DNA from: Ciona savignyi
Taxonomy: Eukaryota; Chordata; Ascidiacea; Phlebobranchia; Cionidae
Assembly: GCA_000149265.1 (NCBI GenBank)
Contig: CH003301.1
Coordinates: 762,726-826,725 of the forward strand
Length of the DNA stretch: 64,000 nucleotides
Direction: 5' to 3'
Position 1 is the stretch's first letter. The number at the start of each line of letters is the position of its first letter. Shown here piece by piece: positions 13,401-23,136 of this stretch. A program made the position numbers and the translations under genes. The notes beneath the pieces were generated by a model that saw only the letters and a list, made by a program, of their open reading frames with translations, was not told the origin of the DNA and did no database searches.

Positions 13401-15962
13401 GCTTTATTAATTGTAAGAACAAACAGAATGATATTCTAATTTGTAAGAGAAATACATTTATTAAAAAATCTGTGTATACATGCTCCACAATAATCCACTG
13501 GGTTGGGTCCACAATAATCCACATGTCTGAAAATGTCTTGCCCGTGGATAATTGCAGACTTGTGACTAAGGGCTTAAAGCTTTGGTGCAAAGGTTTTGTT
13601 TTTCAAGACAAGATACAAATAAAAAACAATTAATTCATTAAAACCACATTATATCTGCAGAGTGTGCACGATTTACCTGAAGATGCAGTTCTGGCAATCG
13701 TATCTGATGTAGGATGCATCATTTCTATTGTCTTTTTGTCGTTTACCATTGTCATCTTGTTATCATTCAAGTAAGAAACTGGGTGTTTTTATTTACACCA
13801 TTCTTGCAAAATGGTCAAATTTGACCAAAACATAAACCACCTTAAGCATAGTCTACGATAAATTAAATTCCATCGGAAAAATCTAAAGAATCTCGAATTT
13901 GTATTTTGAATATTTCTGTAAGCAAGCAACATAAGCAATACTTATATTCTTAATTGAAATTTCAGAGAGTTAAGAGGAAAGACACCAAATCAAACCTTAA
14001 TAAACATATGCATTAATCAGATGCTAGTGTTTCTTGTGTTCTTTATCGGTATTGATTTAAAAAGATTCAACAATCAGTGTATAGCAAGCACTGCATTTCT
14101 GCATTTCTTTGATCTTTGTGCATGGACTTGGACATCAGTTTATGCCTATATTCTGTTTACTGCATTTGTAAAGGTAGGTGAAGTTTTATTTACTGTGGGT
14201 TCTACCATTCTATTTTTTTGTGAAACTAAGGTATGTATTGTGAAAAAATAAGGGCAAGATTTTTTTATTGGGTTAAGTTTTAAAACCATGATGTGCACAT
14301 CACTTACTTTTTTAATATCGAAATAGGTATATAAATCATGATAAGCCTGTTATCCCATGGCGTATGAAACTTAGCCAAAATAACTTTCTATCTTTAAAAC
14401 AAATTTTAACCATTTAGTCAGAGGATGATCTTTTTTTGACTTGTCACTTCTAATATCTAAAATATATTTTTTGACTGGCTTCTATAATGGAAATTACAAT
14501 GTTAATTTTGAAGTGTGGTGATGATCATTTGTATTTTTTGCCTAAATCATATATAAAATGAAACTTATTAATTATATAACTTTTACATGCAGGTGGTCAG
14601 TGCATCCATTGTTCGCTTAACAAAGGCCACTTACCTAATTGCTTATGGTCTTCCTGTCATCATCGTTTTACTGAACATGTGTTTGGGTTTATTGCTTTCT
14701 AAACCCCAAGATTTGCCTACGCTATGTGACATTAATCCATCTGGTATGTTAAAATTATGCGTTTAACTTTGATCATCATTCAATCTATTTTTGTATTACC
14801 CGAGGATAAAGTTAAGCTCCGAATTAAGTGACATCTAAATAATATATTATACATAAACAGAAGGAATAACTGAATTAAACACAATTATAATATATTTTGC
14901 ACTTCGCACCATGGACTTAAATCAACCATTGATAACTGTAAAAATTTTCAAATATAATTTTTTTCATTCAAGAGGATAAAAACGGCACATCCATGGGATC
15001 AAAGGCCAGATCTTTCCTGTCAGTGTGAATAGAACTTAATCTATCCATTGATTATTAAATAACCAATTATAATGTTTTGAATTATTTGTTATAGAATTAA
15101 GACAGCAGCCGACTTCAGCCATAATATCATACACTGCGTGCTGGTTGCATGGATACTCCTTGTACTTCTCATTTCTACTTCCAGTAGGATCAATGCTATT
15201 TTTTAACATTATTATGTTCATTATGGTTTTGAGAAATATAACATGGAACAGAAAAAGGGTGAGCAAAATATTAATACATAAAATAAAAATACCAGTAATT
15301 TATCATTACCCACACAAGATTATTAAATACTGTTTTTTCTCTTTAGATTCAATCCACTTTGCCCAGACAATCAATAACCCAGCATTTCAGTGTTGCAATC
15401 ACTTTGGCAATATCACTAGGATTATTTTGGATTTTTGGATATTTGATGATATTTTCCAGTGATGCTACATTCACTTTGGTGATCAGTTGGATCTTTAGTA
15501 TTGTTACGTCTTTGGAAGTAAGTTTCCAGTACCTATATCCTTCACTAATTAAGATCCAGCTGCGCACATTGTTATAAGTTGTTATTTTTAGTTTGTTTAG
15601 TGCTTTTGCATTTGTGTTGTATTTGGCCATTCCAATTTTCCTGACACATAGCAAAAATAATAATAAATTAAAGAAGTCTTACTGAAGTGCCTTTCTAGGA
15701 GGGATTACTTCTGCTGTCGAGCTTTTATTTGTTACATTCTCTTTTACAGGGAGTCTTAGTGTTTCTTTTCGTGTGTGTACGTAGAGAAGATGTCAGAAAA
15801 CATTGGTGGAATCCGATTCGTGACACCATTTGTAGGCCTTTCATTTCAAGGCCTGTGCAAAGACAGCCAAACAGTGCTGGATATGAAGTGTCAACTATAC
15901 AGAGCCAACCCAATATAGTTACAGAAATGACAAAGATTGAGCACTCGCATTCATCATTATAG
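7483..15962 (+). CDS. Adhesion GPCR with sushi, EGF-like, GAIN/GPS and 7TM regions
   Basis: Complete 18-exon model of 1108 residues: 7483-7534, 7773-8108, 8460-8615, 8817-9290, 9457-9672, 10068-10169, 10608-10741, 11290-11448, 12120-12299, 12690-12935, 13107-13223, 13275-13412, 13661-13770, 13966-14173, 14593-14743, 15095-15258, 15347-15517, 15750-15962 (TAG). Order: signal peptide (1-17), Asn-glycan-rich unknown region (18-129), sushi/CCP-like Cys module (130-181), four EGF-like repeats with DINEC/DIDEC calcium-binding starts (182-339), a fifth EGF-like module with a Ser-Gly insert (340-411), linker and GAIN region (about 446-724), GPS (725-770) with C..W..GC..C.C.HLT, then seven helices (771-1050). 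The helix 6 motif GLFWIFG is typical of the family. A cysteine at the start of helix 3 and another in extracellular loop 2 can form the conserved disulfide. The acceptor of exon 10608 has a poor pyrimidine tract and is the least certain junction. The subfamily and ligand are unknown. Confidence 0.9.
8163..8330 (+). mobile_element. Degenerate tRNA-derived SINE-like fragment
   Basis: This GPCR intron contains a B-box-like GATTCGACCCC near 8210, followed by a block (near 8265) resembling the CACTTAACGGACATTGC part of the SINE family at 11577 and 19188. No clear A box or tail is visible, so this is either an old copy or a chance match. Confidence 0.3.
9539..9602 (+). other. Ser-Gly/acidic repeat inside the fifth EGF-like module (possible glycosaminoglycan attachment site)
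   Basis: The translated exon contains GSGGGSGDGSGEGSGD, four Ser-Gly pairs, three of them followed by or next to acidic residues, between two cysteines of an EGF-like module. Ser-Gly dipeptides near acidic residues are the known acceptor context for xylosyltransferase in proteoglycans. Whether the chain is modified cannot be told from sequence. Confidence 0.45.
11577..11873 (+). mobile_element. tRNA-derived SINE, family A, near full-length copy
   Basis: The head starts GTCCGGCCCGTTGGTCTAGC, whose TGGTCTAGCGG is a good RNA polymerase III A box. A degenerate B box, GGTGCGAAACT, follows about 45 bases on. The body (CCTTGGGCAAGGCACTT, GGAACGTGTCTATC, GGTGATCTGACGATTGCC) matches the copy at 19188-19485. 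It ends in a CCTAT-rich tail. It lies in an intron of the adhesion GPCR gene. Confidence 0.85.
12843..12854 (+). other. Furin-type dibasic cleavage site RQKR in the GAIN region
   Basis: The residues RQKR followed by AVEM fit the R-X-K/R-R proprotein convertase consensus. They sit about 660 residues into the receptor and about 105 residues before the GPS threonine, in a Gly/Ser/Gln-rich loop. Cleavage is a prediction from the motif only. Confidence 0.45.
13275..13412 (+). other. GPS autoproteolysis motif exon of the adhesion GPCR
   Basis: One exon encodes the whole GPS core with the spacing C-x2-W-x6-W-x3-GC-x11-C-x-C-x-HLT-x-FA. In this family the peptide bond between Leu and Thr of HLT is cut autocatalytically and the new N-terminus acts as a tethered agonist. 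The threonine codon is at 13392-13394. All catalytic residues are present, so self-cleavage is expected. Confidence 0.88.
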
Positions 15963-16410
15963 TTGGGTCATAATATTTTTTTTCTTTTGTGTAATTTATA
16001 AAAATATAATCAATTTATAGGGTAACCAGGAATGGAAGGGCTCATGAGCATTATAGCACGAGTAATTGTAAGAATACCATATGCAATTTGAAACTATTAG
16101 GTTCTGTGTATTGTGTATGATAGTATGCATTGTGAATGACGGTGAATTGGCATTAGTTTTTATTTAAACCCTTGCTGGAATTTTCAATCTTTCATCTGAT
16201 GCATTTTTGACCATACAGGTCAGACATAGAAAGATAACAAATATTACCATTGTATAATTAATATTATTTCATAAAATGCATAATTTTTTTGTTTATTTAT
16301 AATTGAACTTCTGTAAAGTTGATGTTGGAATGTTTAAACACATTATTTCTGGTTTTACTCACTCCTACTTAATGCAATTTCATCACATTACTAATTATAT
16401 AGAATTTACA

Positions 16411-16470
16411 AATAAACGGTGATGGTACTGTACGTGTAATTTATTGTATTATTTTTTTTTTAACAATAAA
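16411..16470 (+). terminator. Candidate polyadenylation signals of the adhesion GPCR gene
   Basis: Two AATAAA hexamers (16411-16416 and 16465-16470) lie about 450-500 bases after the stop codon. The gap 15963-17550 separates this gene from a convergent gene on the other strand, so it should hold only the two 3' ends. No other gene is visible in it. Confidence 0.5.
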
Positions 16471-17202
16471 GTGCCTTATGTATTTATTAATGCTTATACT
16501 TTAAGTTTTTCTGCAATTTAAAATACCTGGTTATCTATTTATTTATTCACCACCTAAGTAATGTTGCACAATGGTACAGAACATAATACTCATGTAAATT
16601 GTGACAAACATAGTATTTTGTAAATGTTTGTATAAAATAGTGTTGTAATGACAGTCAGAAGAATGAATATGGTGTTTTTTGTAAGTGCTTATGGCTACCG
16701 ATCTCTATTTCAATCACATTTCTTTGGTTAGGATGGGATAATTATTATTACAGGCAATCGTTAGCAGATATGAAAGAGAATGCTATAAGAATACCTCACA
16801 CTCCACCATTGGATTACTGAAGATGTTGCAATGTGGTGTATATGCTTCAACCTACAGTTATTAGTAGTCTAGCCAACTGCAGGTTTCCATCACACCACCT
16901 TTGGATATCTGCTGAGCGATGACACTCTTTAACTTTAATTAATAAGGGTTGTGTAAAGACCTTTCACAATAGTTTCCTCCTAATGGATCCTTTACAGCAG
17001 CTTTACTGTGGGTAAAAAGTAATCTGACAACTACCCACAACATCCTTTGTTTTCATTACCATGATAACTAATATGTAACATATTCTTTTTCTAAATTGGG
17101 CTAAAAACATATATTTTATACAGAAAAGAATAATCTTTTTTAATTTAAAATGATGTTGGTTATTTTATTCGTTCAAAAATGATCAAATATATATATTTTT
17201 TG

Positions 17203-17208
17203 TTTATT
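17203..17208 (-). terminator. Candidate polyadenylation signal of the first calumenin-like gene
   Basis: TTTATT on the plus strand reads AATAAA on the minus strand, about 340 bases downstream of the stop codon of the minus-strand gene ending at 17551. Confidence 0.35.
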
Positions 17209-17550
17209 GAGCTATATGCTTAAATCATCTGTTACAGAATTTGTGTAAAACAAACAGAAATTATATAAAATATACAAGTACATGTCATTGTCCAATTGGT
17301 GCTGAATTCAAAGATGCAAATAAAAATCGCAATACAATTAAAGGAGACATTTTTATATTTTAAAGTGCAAAATACTGATTACAGTATAAATATATCAATC
17401 AATATCTAAAAAGCACACTGGAAAAATAGAAATTTATGATTTCAAATGGCAACTTAAAATACCAATATATAGAACTATGCAATTACTAGTATTAGTTCTG
17501 GCTTTTAACAATGAAATAAAGTCAAAATTTAAAGGCTTCTTAATTTTCAA

Positions 17551-18495
17551 CTAAAATTCCTGGTGTCGCTTCAGTGCTTCACCCCAATCAGTTGCTTGTG
17601 AGCCAACAAACATATCATGATGGGCTATTATTTCTTCTTTTGTTAGCTCACCATCTTCATTATCATCAGAACTATATATCAGATGTTTAGCTTCAGATGC
17701 AGCATGGTCGTAATCATTCGGCATTATCCAGTCTCGCACTTCATCAAGGTCTAATTTTCCATCCTTGTTCCTGTCACGATGTTCTCTAAATTGTTCTTCT
17801 TCCTTGACGACCCAATCTGGTTTCTCTCCAGTGTTTTCACTTTCGCTTGTCATATCCCCAATATATTCCTGGAGATCAACAAACCCATCTTTGTTTTTAT
17901 CAATATCTTCTAGTGTTTCCATGGCCACCACTTCCTTCATATGATCATATTCTTCTGGGTGCAAGAATGCTTTAAACTCTTCTTTCGTACAATGGTCATC
18001 TTTGTCTGCATCGGCTTGCTTAAATCTTCTCTGATCCCTCTCAATCGTCCTTTTAAAACTTTCCTTGGTTTCATCAGACCCTGGATATTCATCTTCCTCT
18101 ACTAAACCATACGTATTCTCTTTATATTCATTCCAGTGTATTTTTCCATCTTCATTTTTGTCAAACAGTTTGTACTGCTTATCAGTCTCTTCATTAATGT
18201 ATCTTTTCTGGATAAATTTAATCCAATCAACAAGTTCTGTCTCTGAGACTTTACCATCACCATCTTTGTCCACTTTATCCACAATGATACCCAGTCTTCG
18301 CTTGCTTTCTTCTTCTGGAAGTTCGTCGAGTTCCTGAGCTTGGTCTTTTCCTAGGAATGCTTCATGATCGTAATCTGGAGATCCTGGTTCTTTGTCGCTC
18401 AGTGTTTGATCAAAGATCCGATCTTTCTTTGCAACAGCTGCAATTGCAACTGATACCGAAAGCAGAAGAAAATAAAGTTTTCCTACTACAACCAT
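17551..18495 (-). CDS. Calumenin/reticulocalbin-like six-EF-hand ER protein, copy 1 (HQEF tail)
   Basis: Single-exon gene of 314 residues belonging to the CREC family (calumenin, reticulocalbin), low-affinity Ca2+-binding proteins of the secretory pathway. I start at 18495 because that Met begins a signal peptide (MVVVGKLYFLLLSVSVAIAA); the in-frame upstream Met at 18564 would put 23 unsuitable residues before it. The EF loops in order are DKDGDGKVSETE, DKNEDGKIHWNE, DADKDDHCTKEE, DKNKDGFVDLQE, DRNKDGKLDLDE and DDNEDGELTKEE; the third is atypical because it lacks the central glycine. The C-terminus is HQEF where the family ER-retention signal is usually HDEF. Length matches the vertebrate family (about 315), but vertebrate genes have several introns. 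Two paralogues follow upstream on the same strand. Confidence 0.95.
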   Translation of the reverse strand: MVVVGKLYFLLLSVSVAIAAVAKKDRIFDQTLSDKEPGSPDYDHEAFLGKDQAQELDELPEEESKRRLGIIVDKVDKDGDGKVSETELVDWIKFIQKRYINEETDKQYKLFDKNEDGKIHWNEYKENTYGLVEEDEYPGSDETKESFKRTIERDQRRFKQADADKDDHCTKEEFKAFLHPEEYDHMKEVVAMETLEDIDKNKDGFVDLQEYIGDMTSESENTGEKPDWVVKEEEQFREHRDRNKDGKLDLDEVRDWIMPNDYDHAASEAKHLIYSSDDNEDGELTKEEIIAHHDMFVGSQATDWGEALKRHQEF

Positions 18496-18800
18496 TCTGT
18501 TATTAATATACACATAATAATATCTACATACAAAATATTGCTTATTAATCTTGGGGGTAAGCAACCAACAACCATATATTGAGTTACAAATATAAGGAAT
18601 TGTCAGTACTATGGTTATTTAACAACACCATTCTGGTAAAGATCTTATGGAATCATTATAAGATGAACAACAAATTTATGTGGATAGATTGATGCAGCTA
18701 TATAATGTAAAAGTATACTTTCTTTTTACCTGTAGGTGAAACATGTGGTTCAATGATGACAAATGTAATTCTAGAATGCAATGAAAATAGATATATAAAT

Positions 18801-18988
18801 GGCACCTTCCAACTGAAAGGTTGCAGGTTCGAAACTAATGTGTCCTTGGCCAAGGCACTTAACAGACATTGCCTGAACCCAGCGGATTAGTGGGTTTTAT
18901 CAAATTGTAGGAACGTGTCTATCATACACAACACACTGCAATAGCTCCGGTAACCCGACGATGGGCGTAAGGTGATCTGACGACATGT
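18801..18988 (+). mobile_element. SINE family A, 5'-truncated copy
   Basis: It starts within the tRNA-like region (GAAAGGTTGCAGGTTCGAAAC, a better B box than in the longer copies). It then follows the family body through CCTTGGCCAAGGCACTT to GGTGATCTGACGAC. The A-box head and the tail are missing. It sits about 200 bases before a near full-length copy in the same orientation. Confidence 0.75.
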
Positions 18989-19187
18989 TGTTACAATTGG
19001 CTCATGGAGAAGGAGAACATGAACAGTGTTATGTGCAACTTTTTTCAGAACGAAACCATCTCCAACAGCGAAAATACAGTTTTCAAAGATAAAAGTACCG
19101 GTACTTAAACCAATATGATAAAGGTTTATGGACTATATACAAGCTCTCAAAGTGCTTGTTTATTTTAACCTAATAGTAATGTTGATA

Positions 19188-19485
19188 GTCCGGCCTGATG
19201 GTCTAGGCCCGGTTTAGTGCGTCGCCTTTCAATCGAAAGGTTGCAGGTGCGAAACTGGTCGCTAGCTATTCGGTTGTGTCCTTGGGCAAGGCACTTTACG
19301 GACATTGCCTGAACCCAGCGGATTAATGGGTTCGTACCAAATTAAAGGAACGTGTCTATCATACACAACACACTGCAATAGCTCCGGTAACCCGACGATG
19401 GGCGCGAGGTGATCTGACGATTGCCCGTGTGATAATCCCCTTGGTTTTCCCATTTACGGGGATAAACATGAATATCCTATCCTAT
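19188..19485 (+). mobile_element. tRNA-derived SINE, family A, near full-length copy
   Basis: It is nearly identical in layout to the copy at 11577, with head GTCCGGCCTGATGGTCTAG, a B-box region, the body with GAACCCAGCGGATTAATGGG, and a tail AATATCCTATCCTAT. There is a small insertion in the A-box area (GGCCCGGTTTAGTGCG). It lies in the gap between the first two calumenin-like genes. Confidence 0.85.
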
Positions 19486-20036
19486 AGGTTGTGTGATCCA
19501 ATAACAGTGGATCAGCACACAAGGGTTTATTAAAGGCATATTTATTTGGCCTTTTATTAATGTGTTGTGGCGGTTCACTGTTACTAAAAGTTCTGCTGAT
19601 TTTATAATCTGATGTATTTTGTTCGACTTACATTAGATGTGTATTCTGAAATCTCAGCAATGTGATTGTATTGAACCCAAACTTATTTAGAAAATCCATG
19701 GTTTTGTTATCATTCAATATGTACCATGTGTTGTCTTTATCAGTTAATACTTCCACGGTGGAGTTGGGATCAGTAGCCATAAACAAGTACAGGTAGCAGC
19801 AGAAGACCCAAATTAATTTATAAAAAAGTTATCTGCATCGCGAAAGAGTCGTTTAAGAATGAAAGTTGCAAAATTATGACAACAAACTCATACATTGGTA
19901 AAGTAGCATGAAATCAGTCATATCCGAATGAGGTGTGTGTAACCTTGAACACCATTTACTTAACAAAAGCAACTTTGAATGTTAAACTGCAGTTTATCCT
20001 TTGGAGTTCTATAAATATAACATATTACAAATGCAA

Positions 20037-20213
20037 GGTTATCGGAGCTATTGCAGTTTGATGTTACACACCACATACTTCGGAGACATTGTGGAAACCC
20101 TTGCCCAAGGACGCACCGACTAGCTGGCGACCAGTTTCAATCTGCAACCTTTCAGTTAAAAGGCGTCGCACTAAACCACCAACTAACCGTTCGGAGAAGC
20201 TTACACAGTATTA
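20037..20213 (-). mobile_element. SINE family A, internally deleted reverse copy
   Basis: Read on the minus strand it has the family head (CCGAACGGTTAGTTGGTGG, GGTTTAGTGCGACGCC), the tRNA-like part with GGTTGCAGATTGAAACTGG, and the CCTTGGGCAAGG block. It then jumps to ACTGCAATAGCTCCGATAACC, skipping most of the middle of the element. Confidence 0.65.
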
Positions 20214-20414
20214 GTTGTGAAAAATGAAAACTCTATTTGTACAAAAGGTGGCAAAACGACTCAAACAGGTTAAAAATGTCAGGGTGGTTGCCACACATTA
20301 AAAATATAGAATGCCCATTGTCCACTTACTTAAGCCATTAAGGTTACTATTAGAACATCATGTCTACTATAGTACCCATTGTACTGAAGCTTTAATGTAA
20401 CTATTAACTAAATA

Positions 20415-20927
20415 CAGTAGAACCCCGCTTACCTGACCACCTATCGGACCGTGATCAAGCGGTCGCGTTAGCGGGTTGGTCGTGTTAGTGAATTTTGACT
20501 TGCAGCAAGTTGTCATCGTATGCTTAAACGTCTGCATTTTTACTAAATTTTCACCAAATGCCATTATTTTTATCAGATACTGCAGAATGAATTTAATACT
20601 AAAGTTTTTCTTGTAGGATTCAGTTCTGATTGCCACATTTTTTTGTGTGTGCGCTCATTTATTCTTATTGTTTTTATCATAAAAGAAATTTAACCTTGTT
20701 ATTTTGGTGACAAAGGCAAATTATTTAGCACATGTGATCACTTAAGCGGAGTCAAATTTGAAGTTTTGGACCAAAATATGGCGGTCCTGGTCTGGAAACC
20801 GGGGTAGTCGCGTTATTGAAACAGAATGCAATGCATTACCATAGCAAATTATTTGGGACCGCACTAAAGTGGTCCTGATAATGAGGTGGTCGTGTTAACG
20901 AGGTGGTCTCCAAGCGGGGTTCCACTG
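20415..20927. mobile_element. Pogo/Tigger-like MITE
   Basis: The 513-bp element starts CAGTAGAACCCCGCTTA and ends AAGCGGGGTTCCACTG, so the ends are inverted with one mismatch, and it is flanked by TA on both sides. Inside, inverted subterminal blocks (GGTCGTGTTAGTG, GGTCGTGTTAACGAGG) repeat. CAGTA(G)-type ends with TA duplications are typical of pogo/Tigger elements of the Tc1/mariner superfamily. There is no transposase, so it is non-autonomous. It lies between the first two calumenin-like genes. Confidence 0.85.
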
Positions 20928-21667
20928 TATAAAAATAAACATTTAATTTGCGCCCTGATATTTCTCAGCACAGTCGTGGACCAAAAAAATTGAAGTTTTA
21001 AGAGGTCTTACCAAACTGTGATAAAATATAAGTGCCACAATCAGGTCTAAATTTGGCATTAACGACCCACTTGCCAAACCTTTGCCTAACAGACATATGG
21101 GTACTGTTAATGTAGCTTTCAATTTAAATACCATACTGACATGCAGCAACAGTAGCGATCAGATTGTTATTTCTGGTATCGTTAGTAGAGTTTAATCCAT
21201 ACTTAAATAATTTTCTTTTTCTAACTTAATTGACCTAATTTTAAGGATCTGTAATAGAAATGAAGTTAACAAACACCAGTTTTGGACTGACAGGTAAATA
21301 TATTTGTTAAATAAAATATTGGGCTTGGAAGTATTATCAAATGAAAATGACACAGAAACAAACTGGTACATAACACAGGAGAAATATTTTGCTAATCAAT
21401 TTTTAAATTTCAGAGATTTTGGCAGATTAAAGAACAAAATGATTATGATGATACACTTACAGAATATAAAATTAGCACTGCTTTGATACTGCTATTCAAA
21501 AAGGTCTTTCCACATGAATTTGTATATTATGAAACTTTGGCAGTGTCGAAGAAGAAACCATATACAAATCTCAAAGTGTATATATGCAGAATTTTACTAT
21601 ACAATACTTTCGATAGCTTTATCTTAAAAAAGGGTATAATACTATAAATGTTCTCACTGTGAAAGTA

Positions 21668-21673
21668 TTTATT
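21668..21673 (-). terminator. Candidate polyadenylation signal of the second calumenin-like gene
   Basis: TTTATT on the plus strand reads AATAAA on the minus strand, about 140 bases beyond the stop codon of the gene ending at 21814. Confidence 0.4.
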
Positions 21674-21813
21674 GATTCAGTTAAGTAAATGGGGAAAAAA
21701 TATACAACAGTAAACTACAAAATGCCATGGCTGCTTCATTGCATGTGCAAGGTTCATTGCTTATTATAAAATTTAAACTCTAGCCCAAATGTTTTGAGAG
21801 TAGGTGATTTTGT

Positions 21814-22755
21814 TTAAAACTCATCATGTCGTTTTAGTGCTTCACCCCAATCAGTTGCTTGTGAGCCAACAAACATATCATGATGAGCTATTATTTCTTC
21901 TTTCGTTAGCCCACCATCCTTATTATCATCAGAATTATAAATCAGATGTTTAGCTTCAGATGCAGCATGGTCGTAATCATTCGGCATTATCCAGTCTCGC
22001 ACTTCATCAAGGTCTAATTTTCCATCCTTGTTCTTGTCACGATGTTCTCTAAATTGTTCTTCTTCATTGACGACCCAATCTGGTTTCTCTCCTTCCTTTT
22101 CTTCATCGCTGATCATATCCCCCACGTATTCATTAAGATCAACAAAGCCATCCTTATTTTTGTCAATATCATCCAAGGTTTCACGAGTAACAATGTCCTT
22201 CATATGATCAAATTCTTCCGGATGAAGAAATGCTTTAAACTCATCTGGTGTACATTCTTTATTTTGGTCAGAATCAGCAGCATTAAAACGACTTTGGTCC
22301 CTGTCAATCATTTTCTTGTAACTTAAACCATCTTCATCGTCCGAATTTTCATGATCCTTCATAAAACCATATGTTGACTCCTTGTATTCTTCCCAGTCAA
22401 TTTTACCATCTTTGTTTGTATCATGTTGAAGAAATTGTTTGTTTGAATCTTCATCAATATATCGCTTTTGTGTAAATTTTATCCATTCAATCAGCTCAGT
22501 TTCAGTAACGTTACCATCACCATCTTTGTCCACTTGATCCACAATGATACCCAGTCGTCGTTTGCTCTCTTCTTCTGGAAGCTCATCGAGTTCCTGAGCT
22601 TGGTCTTTTCCTAGGAATGCTTCATGATCGTAATCTGGAGATCCTGGTTCTTTATCGCTCAGTTTTTGATCCAAGACCCGATCTTTTTTTGCAACAGCTG
22701 CAAATCCAACATAACAAACAAACAATAACAAAAATACTTTTAGGATCATATTCAA
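21814..22755 (-). CDS. Calumenin/reticulocalbin-like six-EF-hand ER protein, copy 2 (HDEF tail)
   Basis: Single-exon gene of 313 residues, CREC family. It has an N-terminal signal peptide (MNMILKVFLLLFVCYVGFAA), then six EF loops: DKDGDGNVTETE, DTNKDGKIDWEE, DSDQNKECTPDE (atypical), DKNKDGFVDLNE, DKNKDGKLDLDE and DDNKDGGLTKEE. It ends HDEF, the expected ER-retention signal. An NVT glycosylation sequon falls inside the first loop. The N-terminal 90 and C-terminal 85 residues are nearly the same as in copy 1, down to long identical DNA stretches, whereas the middle differs clearly. Only about 380 bases separate its start from the end of copy 3, so its promoter must be short or it shares control with that gene. 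Confidence 0.95.
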   Translation of the reverse strand: MNMILKVFLLLFVCYVGFAAVAKKDRVLDQKLSDKEPGSPDYDHEAFLGKDQAQELDELPEEESKRRLGIIVDQVDKDGDGNVTETELIEWIKFTQKRYIDEDSNKQFLQHDTNKDGKIDWEEYKESTYGFMKDHENSDDEDGLSYKKMIDRDQSRFNAADSDQNKECTPDEFKAFLHPEEFDHMKDIVTRETLDDIDKNKDGFVDLNEYVGDMISDEEKEGEKPDWVVNEEEQFREHRDKNKDGKLDLDEVRDWIMPNDYDHAASEAKHLIYNSDDNKDGGLTKEEIIAHHDMFVGSQATDWGEALKRHDEF

Positions 22756-23136
22756 AAAATTTATTCTTCAACTGAAAAAGAAGTATTAAGGCATATTTAA
22801 CTATGTTGTACTTACAGTATTTTAAACTGCATCACATTTAGCAAGTAAATGACAATAACTACAAATAAAATATTTTGAGCTGGGATTACAAATACAATTG
22901 CAATGAAATACGGCATGTGTATAAAATGAAATCATTTAAAAATGGCAGTTCTAAAAAATTAACACTTGTTTTAAAACTGAACAAAACAAAACACAATGAA
23001 TGTAGAAACCAGGCCATAGGCCAATATATGCTGAAATACACATTGTAATGAATTTATGTACAGCTCAGACGAATCAAATAATCTTAAACAGTTTTAAAAC
23101 GGTTCTTGGTACTGCATGAAAACAGTAAAGTAATTA

